From: Chitinophaga caeni
GTDB lineage: Bacteria; Bacteroidota; Bacteroidia; Chitinophagales; Chitinophagaceae
Direction: 5' to 3'
Length of the DNA stretch: 64,000 bases
Assembly: GCF_002557795.1 (NCBI RefSeq)
Contig: NZ_CP023777.1
Span: forward strand, 3,481,001 to 3,545,000
In this document: positions 1-7,576 of the stretch, piece after piece
How positions within the stretch are numbered: position 1 is the stretch's first letter
How the letters are laid out: each line of letters opens with the position of its first letter
Notes under the pieces: generated by a model
The model's database searches: none
Told to the model about the DNA's origin: nothing
The model's input: only the letters and a program-made list of their open reading frames with translations
Translations under genes and position numbers: made by a program

Positions 1-2
1 TA

Positions 3-134
3 TACAAAACGATGCTTGACTTGGAAAGGCAGGCATTCGAAAATACTATAAGGGGAAAAGCATTGGATGAAGCGATCCAAACGACATTGCAACATTTTAC
101 TTCATTAACAAACGATTTATCTATCAAGCGATAA
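3..134 (+). CDS. C-terminal fragment of an unidentified protein (cut by window edge)
   Basis: One reading frame is open from the window edge to a TAA at 132-134 and encodes 43 residues ending in NDLSIKR. The other two forward frames hit stops within the first 51 bases. A good rho-independent terminator follows 21 bases later, which supports this as a real gene end. The peptide is mostly helical in character, with many charged residues, and shows no motif I recognise. No function can be given from this tail. Confidence 0.55.
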   Translation, partial: YKTMLDLERQAFENTIRGKALDEAIQTTLQHFTSLTNDLSIKR

Positions 135-155
135 TTGAGTTGGACGTACCAAACC

Positions 156-187
156 ACCACGGCTAATCTTGGCCGTGGTATTTTTTC
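156..187 (+). terminator. Rho-independent terminator of the upstream gene
   Basis: An 8-bp perfect stem (ACCACGGC pairing with GCCGTGGT, loop of 8) is followed directly by ATTTTTTT. It lies 21 bases after the stop of the partial gene. Confidence 0.85.
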
Positions 188-200
188 AAGCAAAAGCTAA

Positions 201-226
201 AAAGCCGCCATAGGAATGGTGGCTTT
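201..226. other. Second hairpin after the terminator
   Basis: AAAGCCGCCA pairs with TGGTGGCTTT across a 6-base loop, with one G-T wobble. It has no clear T-run on the + side. It has A/T-rich stem ends and may act as a backup terminator or as the first stem of the structured region that follows. Confidence 0.4.
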
Positions 227-240
227 CGGTTCTGTTATTT

Positions 241-538
241 GTTCGGTTTCCCCTTGATGGTTCGAGCTTCCCAGCTCGGCTCCACGGTCAATTGAGGAAC
301 TTCACAATTGTACCGTAAAGGAAGCGGTACTTACTTCTTGCACCGCGAACTGCCATTTGTTGGATCCCTAATGTTGCCGAACAGGCTGTTCTACCAGTAG
401 AACCTGGCGCCATATGGGAGTCCGAACAGGGAAGATCGAACTAGCGAGGGCTTCCGGTTGTTTTCAGTATAAAATTCGAAAGTCAAACACCCAAACACGG
501 AAAGCCAGGTTTCGAACCCCGTGCATTTAAGATGATTA
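241..538. other. Gene-free region dense in hairpins; possible structured RNA
   Basis: No reading frame of convincing quality covers these 298 bases. The stretch holds a run of local inverted repeats: 263-268/273-278 (6 bp perfect, CGAGCT/AGCTCG), 289-294/305-310 (CAATTG twice), 310-315/325-330 (GTACCG/CGGTAC), 388-394/397-403 (7 bp perfect), 430-434/451-455 (GGAAG/CTTCC) and 496-500/519-523. The 9-mer CCGAACAGG also occurs twice, near 377 and 422. This density suggests a structured transcript or the remains of a repeat, but I recognise no known RNA family: it matches neither RNase P, tmRNA, SRP RNA nor a tRNA by conserved core. Confidence 0.35.
496..523 (-). terminator. Possible weak terminator of prfC
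   Basis: Read on the minus strand, CACGG pairs with CCGTG around an inner GGTT/AACC stem and is followed by a T-rich stretch (TTTGGGTGTTTG). It lies 15 bases after the prfC stop. The tail is not a pure T-run, so this is tentative. Confidence 0.35.
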
Positions 539-2122
539 TTACTTATGTATCTCGGAACTAAAATGGAATTCGATATCCGGGTTGTTGCTGCGTTCCGTAT
601 TCAAATACCATTCGGATTGAGCGAGGTAAACCAGGTGTCCATCTTTATCTTCCACGATATTTTGACCCTTGAAGCGGATAAAATCTTCAATTTTTTGCTT
701 ATCGCCGGTAATCCAGCAAGCTTTATAGAAAGGCAAAGTATTAAATTGGCAGGCCGCGCCATATTCTTGTAGCAACCTGTACTGAATTACTTCGAACTGG
801 AGATCACCGACGCAACCGATGATTTTACGGTTACCATTGTGTTGGGTAAATAACTGCGCCACGCCTTCATCTGTTAATTGGCGGATACCTTTTTCCAGTT
901 GCTTGGTCTTCATCGGGTCTTTATTGACCAACTCCTTGAATAATTCAGGGGAGAAGCTCGGGATGCCGGTAAAGAAGAGTTCTTCCCCTTCGGTTAAGGT
1001 ATCTCCGATTTTGAAGTTGCCGGTATCAAACAAACCAACAACATCGCCCGGGTAAGCATCATCCACGATATTTTTCTCGCGTGCCATGAAGGTATAAGGG
1101 TTGCTGAAACGCATGTCCTTATCTAAACGTACATGGTGGTAAAATTTATTACGCTCAAATTTCCCGGAACAGATCCGCAGGAATGCAATCCTGTCACGGT
1201 GACGGGGATCGAGGTTCGCGTGAATCTTGAAAATGAACCCGGTGAATTTATCTTCATAAGGATCAATATCCCTTGTGCTGGCAGGGCGTGGTTTAGGTAG
1301 GGGAGCGATTTCCACGAAAGTGTCTAACAGGTCTTTTACACCGAAGTTGTTCACGGCGCTACCGAAGAAAACGGGAGCCAATTTACCCTCCAGGTAAGGT
1401 TCTTTTTCAAAAGGATCGTACACCCCTTCAATCAATTCTACATCGCTTCTCAATTGATCCGCATCTTTTTCATTGAAATTCTCATCAACGAAACTGCTGC
1501 TTAAATCTTTCAGCGGAACGATGTCATCGTCCGTAGCTTTTTTATTGGGGGAGAAGGAAACGTAACTTTTGTTATACAAATTATATACACCTCTAAAGTC
1601 CTTACCCATATTGATCGGCCAACTTAAGGGTCTTACCCTGATGGACAATTTTTCTTCCAACTCATCTAACAAATCGAAAGGCATCTTACCATCGCGATCC
1701 ATCTTGTTGACGAAGATGATTACGGGCGTGTCGCGCATGCGGCACACTTCCATCAAGCGCTCGGTCTGTTCTTCCACGCCTTTTACGCAGTCGATCACCA
1801 ATACAACGGAGTCTACCGCGGTTAAGGTGCGGTAAGTATCCTCGGCAAAGTCCTTGTGACCGGGGGTATCTAGCAAATTCACGATCGTGTCGCGGTAATC
1901 GAAACTCATTACGGAAGTGGCAACAGAGATACCTCTTTGGCGTTCGATCTCCATGAAATCCGATGTTGTATGTTTCTTAATCTTGTTGCTCTTTACCGCC
2001 CCCGCCGTTTGAATCGCGCCGCCAAACAGGAGGAATTTCTCCGTGAGCGTGGTTTTACCCGCATCCGGGTGGGCGATGATGGCAAAGGATTTACGTTTAT
2101 TGATCTCGTTAGCGTACTTCAT
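539..2122 (-). CDS. prfC: Peptide chain release factor 3 (RF3)
   Basis: This is a cytoplasmic translational GTPase that removes RF1 or RF2 from the ribosome after peptide release. The 527 residues match the usual RF3 length. The G domain is intact: P-loop AHPDAGKT at 17-24, switch RGISV near 63, DTPGH at 85-89 and NKMD at 139-142. The EF-Tu-like domain 2 and the RF3 C-terminal domain follow. The N-terminal sequence begins as RF3 does, a few residues before the P-loop, so the start is secure. A Bacteroidota-type -7 element lies 17 bases upstream. Neighbours are unrelated; it appears to be monocistronic. Confidence 0.96.
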   Translation of the reverse strand: MKYANEINKRKSFAIIAHPDAGKTTLTEKFLLFGGAIQTAGAVKSNKIKKHTTSDFMEIERQRGISVATSVMSFDYRDTIVNLLDTPGHKDFAEDTYRTLTAVDSVVLVIDCVKGVEEQTERLMEVCRMRDTPVIIFVNKMDRDGKMPFDLLDELEEKLSIRVRPLSWPINMGKDFRGVYNLYNKSYVSFSPNKKATDDDIVPLKDLSSSFVDENFNEKDADQLRSDVELIEGVYDPFEKEPYLEGKLAPVFFGSAVNNFGVKDLLDTFVEIAPLPKPRPASTRDIDPYEDKFTGFIFKIHANLDPRHRDRIAFLRICSGKFERNKFYHHVRLDKDMRFSNPYTFMAREKNIVDDAYPGDVVGLFDTGNFKIGDTLTEGEELFFTGIPSFSPELFKELVNKDPMKTKQLEKGIRQLTDEGVAQLFTQHNGNRKIIGCVGDLQFEVIQYRLLQEYGAACQFNTLPFYKACWITGDKQKIEDFIRFKGQNIVEDKDGHLVYLAQSEWYLNTERSNNPDIEFHFSSEIHK

Positions 2123-2138
2123 ACATGTAAAATGGCTG

Positions 2139-2171
2139 CAAAGGTACGAAGAAGCAACGAAAATCGGGCAA
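2139..2171 (-). promoter_or_regulatory. Candidate Bacteroidota promoter of prfC
   Basis: On the minus strand, TACCTTTG (2139-2146) matches the TAnnTTTG -7 consensus of the Bacteroidota primary sigma factor. A TTG at 2169-2171 lies 22 bases further upstream as a -33 candidate. The expected transcript start is some 10 bases before the prfC ATG. Confidence 0.5.
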
Positions 2172-2266
2172 TTTGAAGGCTTCTTTTACTTGGAAACTTG
2201 ACAAGATATTTTACCTTTCAACGAAAAATAAATGTAAAAATTCATGATATACATTAAATTTGGTTT

Positions 2267-3517
2267 ATGCTTTCTACCCTGAAAATATTAACTAACAGCT
2301 TGTTGATGGCTTTGCAGGAGCTTCGCTCTAACAAGTTGAGAACGTTTTTGTCCCTACTGGGTATCACGATCGGTATCTTTTGTATCATCGCGGTGAAAAC
2401 AGCCACGGATAGCCTGGAAACTAATATCCGCAGCGAAGTGGCTGCATTAGGCAATAACGTTATTTATATACAGAAATGGCCCTGGGATGGTGGACCGGAT
2501 TTCCCTTGGTGGAAATATGTAAACCGCCCGGAACCGCGCTTCGAAGAACTGAAGCAACTTACGGATCGCTCTACCACGGTGGCAGCAGGTACCTTCGTGT
2601 TCGACGTGGCCAGGCGGAAAATTGAATACGGTTCCGATTATATCGAAAATATCAGCTTACTGGGCGTTACTTACGATTTCGACAAGATCCAGAGCATGGA
2701 TATCGTTGCCGGGCGCTATTTCACGCCAAGAGAAGCTACTGACGGTGGTAATGTCGTGATTCTAGGGGCCAATATTTGGCAACAACTCTTCCCCGAAGGG
2801 ATGACAATCGTAGGAACCGAAGTAAAGGTGGCCGGGTATAAATGTACCGTGATCGGTTTGTTGAAATACAAGGGAAGTGGTATGGTAGATGGTGTTTTTG
2901 GAGATAATACGGTGATTACGCCTTACAAGTTTCTCAGGAAACTGGTGGATGAACGCCGCTTCGGGGATCCGTACATCATGGTGAAAGCCAAGGATGGCGT
3001 TTCGCTAGAGGCTATGAAAGATGATATACATGGTAATATGCGTGCCATCCGCAGGTTAAAACCTACGGAAGATGATGATTTCAGTTTAAACGAAATCACT
3101 GCCGTGGATGATGATTTGAACGAGATGTTTACATTGTTAAATGTCGTGGGTGGAGTGATTGCCTTCTTCTCCCTTTTGGTGGGTGGTTTCGGAATTGCCA
3201 ACATCATGTTTGTGACGGTGAAGGAAAGGACAAATATCATCGGGCTAAAGAAAGCAATCGGGGCAAAGAAATCTATTATATTACAAGAATTCCTGTTAGA
3301 AGCCGTTATGCTTTGCCTGATCGGCGGTCTCTTCGGCCTGTTGATGGTATTAGGTCTTGCTGCCGTGCTTACGTCAATGGACATCACGGTGACCTTAACG
3401 CTTAAGAACGTGGTGTTCGGTTTGTCTATCTCGGCCTTCGTTGGATTAATCGCGGGTTTTGTGCCGGCATTTTCGGCGTCAAAATTAGATCCCGTTGTCG
3501 CCATCCGGGGAAATTAA
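2267..3517 (+). CDS. MacB/FtsX-type ABC transporter permease
   Basis: The 416-residue inner-membrane protein has the MacB layout: a first membrane helix at about 24-43, a large extracytoplasmic MacB_PCD-type domain to about 285, then three C-terminal helices forming the FtsX core. The stretch between the last helices reads like FtsX permeases (VKERTNIIGLKKAIGAKK). Such permeases pair with an ATPase to drive export of lipoproteins, peptides or drugs, or to transmit signals across the envelope. No ATPase or periplasmic adaptor gene lies beside it, so its partner must be elsewhere. The substrate cannot be inferred. A TAAATTTG motif sits only 4 bases upstream of the ATG. Confidence 0.9.
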   Translation: MLSTLKILTNSLLMALQELRSNKLRTFLSLLGITIGIFCIIAVKTATDSLETNIRSEVAALGNNVIYIQKWPWDGGPDFPWWKYVNRPEPRFEELKQLTDRSTTVAAGTFVFDVARRKIEYGSDYIENISLLGVTYDFDKIQSMDIVAGRYFTPREATDGGNVVILGANIWQQLFPEGMTIVGTEVKVAGYKCTVIGLLKYKGSGMVDGVFGDNTVITPYKFLRKLVDERRFGDPYIMVKAKDGVSLEAMKDDIHGNMRAIRRLKPTEDDDFSLNEITAVDDDLNEMFTLLNVVGGVIAFFSLLVGGFGIANIMFVTVKERTNIIGLKKAIGAKKSIILQEFLLEAVMLCLIGGLFGLLMVLGLAAVLTSMDITVTLTLKNVVFGLSISAFVGLIAGFVPAFSASKLDPVVAIRGN

Positions 3518-3549
3518 AAGTAAATAGTATTCTGAATATATTTTTATAC

Positions 3550-3574
3550 GGGGCGTCCAAACGGCGCCCCATTT
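3550..3574 (+). terminator. Terminator after the MacB-type permease
   Basis: GGGGCGTC pairs with GGCGCCCC around a 5-base loop (one G-T pair) and is followed by ATTTTC. It lies 32 bases after the permease stop. Confidence 0.7.
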
Positions 3575-3670
3575 TCATGCCCGTAGATCCAACGCATGCC
3601 TTGCATCCAAATCCCACCCAAATCAATCTAAACAAAAAAAATCCCGATCCGAACTAAATCCAATATATTT

Positions 3671-3700
3671 GCTAAATATTTGAGTATTCAAGTAATTAGC
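3671..3700. promoter_or_regulatory. Palindrome before the MarR gene; candidate autoregulatory operator
   Basis: GCTAA (3671-3675) mirrors TTAGC (3696-3700), and TTGA (3680-3683) mirrors TCAA (3688-3691). Both pairs share the same centre at 3685.5, giving a 30-bp interrupted palindrome that ends one base before the ATG. A -7-like TATATTTG lies at 3664-3671. MarR dimers commonly repress their own operon from such sites. Confidence 0.5.
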
Positions 3701-3701
3701 A

Positions 3702-4148
3702 ATGAGTAAAACAGCGTTAATCGTATTATTGAACATCCTGAAGGTGCAATCATTAATATCAAGAAAGTTTGATTCCCTGAGTGTACACGGCTTAGGATTA
3801 ACCGATTACATGGTTTTATACCTGTTGTCGGGATCGGCAGAACAGAAGTTGCGCCGCATTGATTTGGCTGAAAAAACGGGACTTACCGCATCCGGGATCA
3901 CGAGGGTATTAAATCCGTTGGAGAAAATTGGGTTGGTATCCCGGGAAACCAATGAAAGGGATGCGCGGGTGAGTTACGTGGTGCTTACCGAAACGGGGGC
4001 GAAAGTTTTTAAAGAAGCGAGTAAAACGGCGGAAAATGTCGCGGTTAAATTATTTCCCGGCGCAACTGCGAAATCGCTGAATAGCATCAACCAGCTTTTA
4101 AAATCGCTGGGTGGCGATATTGAACCATTAAAAGAACCAGGAGCATGA
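3702..4148 (+). CDS. MarR-family transcriptional regulator
   Basis: The 148 residues have the winged-helix layout of MarR proteins: an N-terminal dimerisation helix, recognition region KTGLTASGITRVLNPLEKIG around 58-78, and the wing RETNERDARVSYVVLTETG around 80-98, whose DxR-type motif is typical of the family. It is a cytoplasmic DNA-binding dimer, usually a repressor released by small phenolic, oxidant or antibiotic ligands. The stop overlaps the next start by 4 bases (ATGA), so the two genes are translationally coupled. A palindrome lies directly upstream. The ligand is unknown. Confidence 0.9.
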   Translation: MSKTALIVLLNILKVQSLISRKFDSLSVHGLGLTDYMVLYLLSGSAEQKLRRIDLAEKTGLTASGITRVLNPLEKIGLVSRETNERDARVSYVVLTETGAKVFKEASKTAENVAVKLFPGATAKSLNSINQLLKSLGGDIEPLKEPGA

Positions 4149-4489
4149 ATAAAGAAAAAAGAAAAATATTGCGTGAGCAATTCACTTCCATAAAACCTAC
4201 GATGGGTGTATTAACCGTTACAAATACCCGGAATAATAAGTTGTATGTAGAGGGAAGTATAAACATTGAAGCGCTGATCAACAGGACATTGTTCATGCTC
4301 AACAGCGGGCAGTTTGAATTGGTTGCATTGCAAAACGATTGGCTTGAGTTCGGGCAGGATGCATTTGTTTTTGAACAACCCGTGATTATAAAACATGAAG
4401 AAGATAAAATTATCAATTACCGGAAGGAGGTCGAAAGGGCGGAGGTGTTGTTGAAAGAGCAATTGAAAGGGAAAGCCGAGTTATATTGA
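4145..4489 (+). CDS. GIY-YIG-like small protein with degenerate motif, coupled to MarR regulator
   Basis: The 114 residues resemble a family of short proteins annotated as GIY-YIG nuclease family, which share an N-terminal stretch of the form KPxMGVxxxxN, a middle stretch of the form INxTxFxLN, and a QxDWxExG motif. Here these read IKPTMGVLTVTN (17-28), NRTLFMLN and QNDWLEFG. The GIY triad is MGV (20-22) and the YIG triad is YVEG (34-37), so nuclease activity is doubtful. It starts within the stop of the MarR gene and is therefore coupled to it. Family placement is from memory of the pattern; the role is unknown. Confidence 0.6.
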   Translation: MNKEKRKILREQFTSIKPTMGVLTVTNTRNNKLYVEGSINIEALINRTLFMLNSGQFELVALQNDWLEFGQDAFVFEQPVIIKHEEDKIINYRKEVERAEVLLKEQLKGKAELY

Positions 4490-4580
4490 TATTTATATAA
4501 GCGGACGCATTTTACCGGATCCGCGCAAATGTTAGAGACAAGGTATACCCTGTCTCCACACGAAGCATCGGTCAACCCAT

Positions 4581-4886
4581 TCAAGTATACACTACGAATA
4601 AATTGCCAGGTTTACTAAGGTTCTCGGCAATGCGCATTTCATCCATCATAAAATCCGCATTGCACTCATGGAGGGTTTTACCGATTTCGTTAAATACGGC
4701 CGCGATTTCCACTTGCTGTTCAAAGGAACAAATCGGTTGATTTTGGGAACGCATTTGTTCAAACGTTGCTTCATCAATATTCAAACGTTCACAAACTTCT
4801 TGCTTGAAAATCCCGGGAAGACTCTTTAATTCTTGATCTAAAAAGTCGATCAAATTTACATTTAACGCTTTCTTCTCATTTTTCAT
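4581..4886 (-). CDS. Unrecognised small cytoplasmic protein
   Basis: The 101-residue product has no signal peptide or membrane segment. Residues 10-60 are predicted helical and include a possible helix-turn-helix-like stretch (KQEVCERLNIDEATFEQM), but this is weak. The sequence is acidic overall. It has an ATG start and normal codon use, and stands alone between a convergent GIY-YIG-like gene and a long AT-rich gap. I do not recognise the family. Confidence 0.6.
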   Translation of the reverse strand: MKNEKKALNVNLIDFLDQELKSLPGIFKQEVCERLNIDEATFEQMRSQNQPICSFEQQVEIAAVFNEIGKTLHECNADFMMDEMRIAENLSKPGNLFVVYT

Positions 4887-5299
4887 AACAAAGATCTTTT
4901 TGAGGTAAAAAAAAATAATTATGCCGAGGCGGAAAGGATTCTTGGGAAGCGTAAAAAAGGTGCAGGTTAGTTCTTACCCTGATGAAGGATACAAACACGC
5001 TTAATTATATATTAAGAATCACGAAAATAATGAATCAACTCTAATTGAAATTGATTTTGAATTAAATCGAATGTATGAAAAATCCGTCGAGAAAAATTCA
5101 ATCGCTCAATAAAATAAACGAATATTTATTAATATAATTAATGTATCAATAATAAGTATAACAATAGAAGATTTTAAAACAAACATGATTATTAAAAAAC
5201 ATACAAGTTAAAAATATCCACCAAGCTTGTATATAATAAAAATCATCAATACAATCCTTCGTATATCATATATCAAATATTCAATATTAAATAAAGAAT
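4887..5299. other. AT-rich gap without a gene
   Basis: These 413 bases are much richer in A and T than the surrounding genes. Only a 27-codon reading frame (4921-5004, beginning MPRRKGF) appears, with no family resemblance and no clear ribosome site. I see no RNA gene. The stretch ends at the left terminal repeat of the first dispersed element. Confidence 0.6.
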
Positions 5300-5629
5300 T
5301 ATTATTGTCCGACTAAATTTTCAATGAAAAAATTATAATCGCCTTAAAAGTTCGATTCAATGTTCATCTGCTCGTTTCTTGTACTTTTTTGTTTACCCAA
5401 AAAAGCACGAAAAAAGGGCACAAATTGGCCCTTACGGCCGCCAATTTGATCGCTCGATCCGGCCTTTCTACTACTGTATGGCCAAGCTTCCCTTCGCTAT
5501 CAACAGTGCGAAGTTCCAGGGTTCTCTTGGCGGGGCACCCCGGATTTTGAATGTATCATCCTTCGCTTATATCCTTGACCAGGTAAGGAATTCAAGTATC
5601 TTTAAAGCATTTTTAGTCGGACAACAATG
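5300..5629 (+). repeat. Dispersed inverted-repeat element, copy 1 (MITE-like)
   Basis: This is one of three copies of a roughly 0.31-0.33-kb non-coding element (others at 20933-21250 and 61465-61773, both in the opposite orientation). It is bounded by terminal inverted repeats of about 17 bp: ATTATTGTCCGACTAAA at the left and the complement of ATTGTTGTCCGACTAAA at the right. Internally it has a GTACTTTTTT/AAAAAAGCAC stem and an AAATTGGC/GCCAATTT stem. The flanks ATAAAGAAT and ATAAAATAT differ at two positions and could be a decayed target duplication. Open frames inside are not supported as genes, because the copies differ by insertions and deletions. Confidence 0.85.
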
Positions 5630-5708
5630 ATAAAATATCAATAAAAAATACAAAGCATCCAATCAATCCCCCCTCAGTAAGCCCCGCAATCCAAAATAAA
5701 AAATAAAG

Positions 5709-5746
5709 AATCCGTGAAATCCCGCAATCCATAAAAATCCGTGAAC
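5709..5746 (+). repeat. Short ATCCGTG-type intergenic repeat, copy 1
   Basis: AATCCGTGAAATCCCGCAAT and a closing AATCCGTGAAC form one of five related 35-40-bp sequences in this window (others at 15061, 17519, 20841 and 53616). This copy ends just before the -7-like element of tsaD. Confidence 0.7.
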
Positions 5747-5753
5747 AGTTTTG

Positions 5754-5761
5754 TAACTTTG
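5754..5761 (+). promoter_or_regulatory. -7 element in front of tsaD
   Basis: TAACTTTG matches the Bacteroidota TAnnTTTG consensus and ends 8 bases before the tsaD ATG, implying a very short or absent leader. No convincing -33 TTTG is seen at the usual spacing. Confidence 0.4.
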
Positions 5762-5769
5762 CCGCGTTT

Positions 5770-6777
5770 ATGTCAATTAATATACTAGCAATAGAATCCT
5801 CTTGCGATGAAACGAGCGCCGCGGTAATCTCGGGGGGCAAGATTTTATCGAACATCATCGCCAACCAGACCGTGCACGAGCAATACGGGGGCGTGGTGCC
5901 GGAATTGGCATCGCGGGCGCACCAGGAAAATATCGTTCCCGTGGTGGAAGCAGCCCTACAAAAATCCGGGTTGCAGAAGTCTGATTTGCAGGCCATTGCC
6001 TTTACACAATCGCCGGGATTAATAGGTTCATTATTGGTAGGCGCCTGCTTCGCGAAAGCGATGGCCCTGGCCCTGGATATACCCTTAATCGGGGTACACC
6101 ATATGCAAGCACACGTTTTGGCAAATTTCATCGAAGATCCGAAACCCCGTTTCCCATTCTTATGCTTAACCGTTTCCGGTGGACATACACAGATTGTCCG
6201 CGTCGACGGCCCGTTGCAGATGACAGTCATCGGTGAAACGCTCGATGATGCTGCGGGGGAGGCATTTGATAAATCAGCGAAGATTTTAGGCTTACCGTAT
6301 CCGGGTGGACCATTAATTGATAAATATGCGAAAGAAGGAGATCCAAAACGCTTCAAGTTCCCCGAACCTCAAATTCCGGGCTTGAATTTTAGCTTCAGCG
6401 GACTGAAAACCGCGATCCTTTATTTTACGCAGCAACAAGAACAGGAGCAACCGGGCTTCCTAGCGGCTAATATGCCGGATATCTGCGCTTCTATTCAAGA
6501 CAGGATCGTGACTATCCTGATGAATAAACTGGTGAAGGCCAGCAAGGAAACCGGCATCAAGGATATCGCTATCGCCGGGGGAGTAAGCGCTAATTCGGGC
6601 TTACGTAACGCGTTGACCCATTACGGTGAAAAATACGGTTGGAGCACTTTTATCCCTAAATTTGAATATTGTACAGATAATGCTGCCATGATCGCCATGA
6701 CAGCACATTATAAATATATTGCAGGAGAGTTCGTGGGCTGGGATGCCATTCCAAGTGCCAGGGCTGTATTTGGTTAA
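5770..6777 (+). CDS. tsaD: tRNA N6-adenosine threonylcarbamoyltransferase
   Basis: TsaD transfers the threonylcarbamoyl group to A37 of tRNAs that read ANN codons, working in a complex with TsaB and TsaE in the cytoplasm. The 335 residues are the normal family length. They open with the family signature ILAIESSCDET, carry the metal-binding HxxxH (H111 and H115 in HHMQAH) and contain SGGHTQI and the C-terminal CTDNAAMIA. The ATG gives the standard N-terminus, so the start is secure. A TrmN6-like tRNA methyltransferase gene follows 6 bases later, suggesting a small tRNA-modification operon. Confidence 0.97.
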   Translation: MSINILAIESSCDETSAAVISGGKILSNIIANQTVHEQYGGVVPELASRAHQENIVPVVEAALQKSGLQKSDLQAIAFTQSPGLIGSLLVGACFAKAMALALDIPLIGVHHMQAHVLANFIEDPKPRFPFLCLTVSGGHTQIVRVDGPLQMTVIGETLDDAAGEAFDKSAKILGLPYPGGPLIDKYAKEGDPKRFKFPEPQIPGLNFSFSGLKTAILYFTQQQEQEQPGFLAANMPDICASIQDRIVTILMNKLVKASKETGIKDIAIAGGVSANSGLRNALTHYGEKYGWSTFIPKFEYCTDNAAMIAMTAHYKYIAGEFVGWDAIPSARAVFG

Positions 6778-6783
6778 TTTTTC

Positions 6784-7518
6784 ATGGGAAGAAAGGGCAA
6801 TTCATATTTTCAGTTCAAAAGATTTACCGTACACCAATCGCAATGCGCGATGAAGGTTTGTACCGATGCTTCGGTATTTGGCGCCTTTACCGCCAGGTTT
6901 GCCAAGGTATCTAACTTAGCGATGGAGAACGTGCTGGATATCGGCGCCGGAACGGGCTTATTGTCACTAATGCTGGCACAGGAAAGCCCCGCTCATATTA
7001 CGGCGATCGAGTTAGATCCGGCCGCTGCACAACAGGCGGAGGATAATTTTAAAAACTCTCCATGGGCAGATCGCTTGCATTTAATGGAAGGTGCCGTTCA
7101 AACGGTTGAACCCGGGAAAGCATTCGATTTAATCATTAGCAATCCGCCATTTTACGAACAGTCCTTGCAGGGGCCCTCAGCGGGCCGTAACCGCGCTATG
7201 CATGCCGTAACCTTAAGTTATCCTGATTTAATAGCGGGCGTGCTAAAAAACCTGTCGGAAGGAGGCGTTTTCGCATTATTATTACCATTTGCAGAATTTC
7301 AGCGTTTCCAGGAGCTAGCTGCCGGGCAGCATTTACATGTCCATGAGCTATTACACCTAAGGCAAACGCCCAAGCATGAATATTTTAGAACCATTGGCTT
7401 TTTTAGGAGGAATGTAGCGGAAATTATCGCGGTAGGTGACCTGGTCATCAAAAATAGTGATGATAAATACACGCCTACTTTTAGCAGCTTGATGGCCAAC
7501 TTTTATTTACACTTATAA
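6784..7518 (+). CDS. trmN6: tRNA1(Val) adenine-37 N6-methyltransferase family protein
   Basis: The 244-residue protein is a class I SAM-dependent methyltransferase of the YfiC/TrmN6 type. It has the SAM-binding motif VLDIGAGTG at about 50-58 and the N6-adenine catalytic motif NPPFY at about 119-123, followed by an RNxAMH segment typical of the family. YfiC in E. coli methylates A37 of tRNA1(Val). It lies 6 bases after tsaD on the same strand, so the two are probably co-transcribed, consistent with both acting on tRNA position 37. The exact tRNA target in this organism is inferred. Confidence 0.88.
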   Translation: MGRKGNSYFQFKRFTVHQSQCAMKVCTDASVFGAFTARFAKVSNLAMENVLDIGAGTGLLSLMLAQESPAHITAIELDPAAAQQAEDNFKNSPWADRLHLMEGAVQTVEPGKAFDLIISNPPFYEQSLQGPSAGRNRAMHAVTLSYPDLIAGVLKNLSEGGVFALLLPFAEFQRFQELAAGQHLHVHELLHLRQTPKHEYFRTIGFFRRNVAEIIAVGDLVIKNSDDKYTPTFSSLMANFYLHL

Positions 7519-7527
7519 ATAATAAAA

Positions 7528-7555
7528 ATGGCGGTTAACCGCAGTTAACCGCCAT
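7528..7555 (-). terminator. Shared terminator between converging genes
   Basis: A perfect 12-bp stem (ATGGCGGTTAAC pairing with GTTAACCGCCAT, loop CGCA) lies between the stops of trmN6 and the gene at 7577. Minus-strand transcripts meet TTTTTATTATT after the stem; the plus side has no T-run. Confidence 0.8.
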
Positions 7556-7576
7556 GGTTCATACATAACTTTCCTT

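Noticed and set aside
263..455. tRNA-like T-arm motifs (GGTTCGA and similar) in the hairpin-rich stretch
   Set aside because: No acceptor, D and anticodon arms can be folded around them on either strand.
2923..3504. 193-residue minus-strand frame inside the MacB-type gene
   Set aside because: It is a shadow: the plus-strand frame has clear family motifs and the minus-strand product has low-complexity Ser/Thr/Ile content.
4921..5004. 27-codon frame in the AT-rich gap
   Set aside because: It is too short, with no clear ribosome site or recognised similarity.
5379..5630. 83-residue open frame inside repeat-element copy 1 (and a 64-residue frame in copy 3 at 61500-61694)
   Set aside because: The frames lie entirely in the non-coding repeat, the copies differ by insertions and deletions that break the frame, and the composition is unlike a normal protein.
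5613..6356. 247-residue minus-strand frame over the start of tsaD
   Set aside because: It is a shadow of tsaD, which has all family motifs; the opposite product shows no domain.
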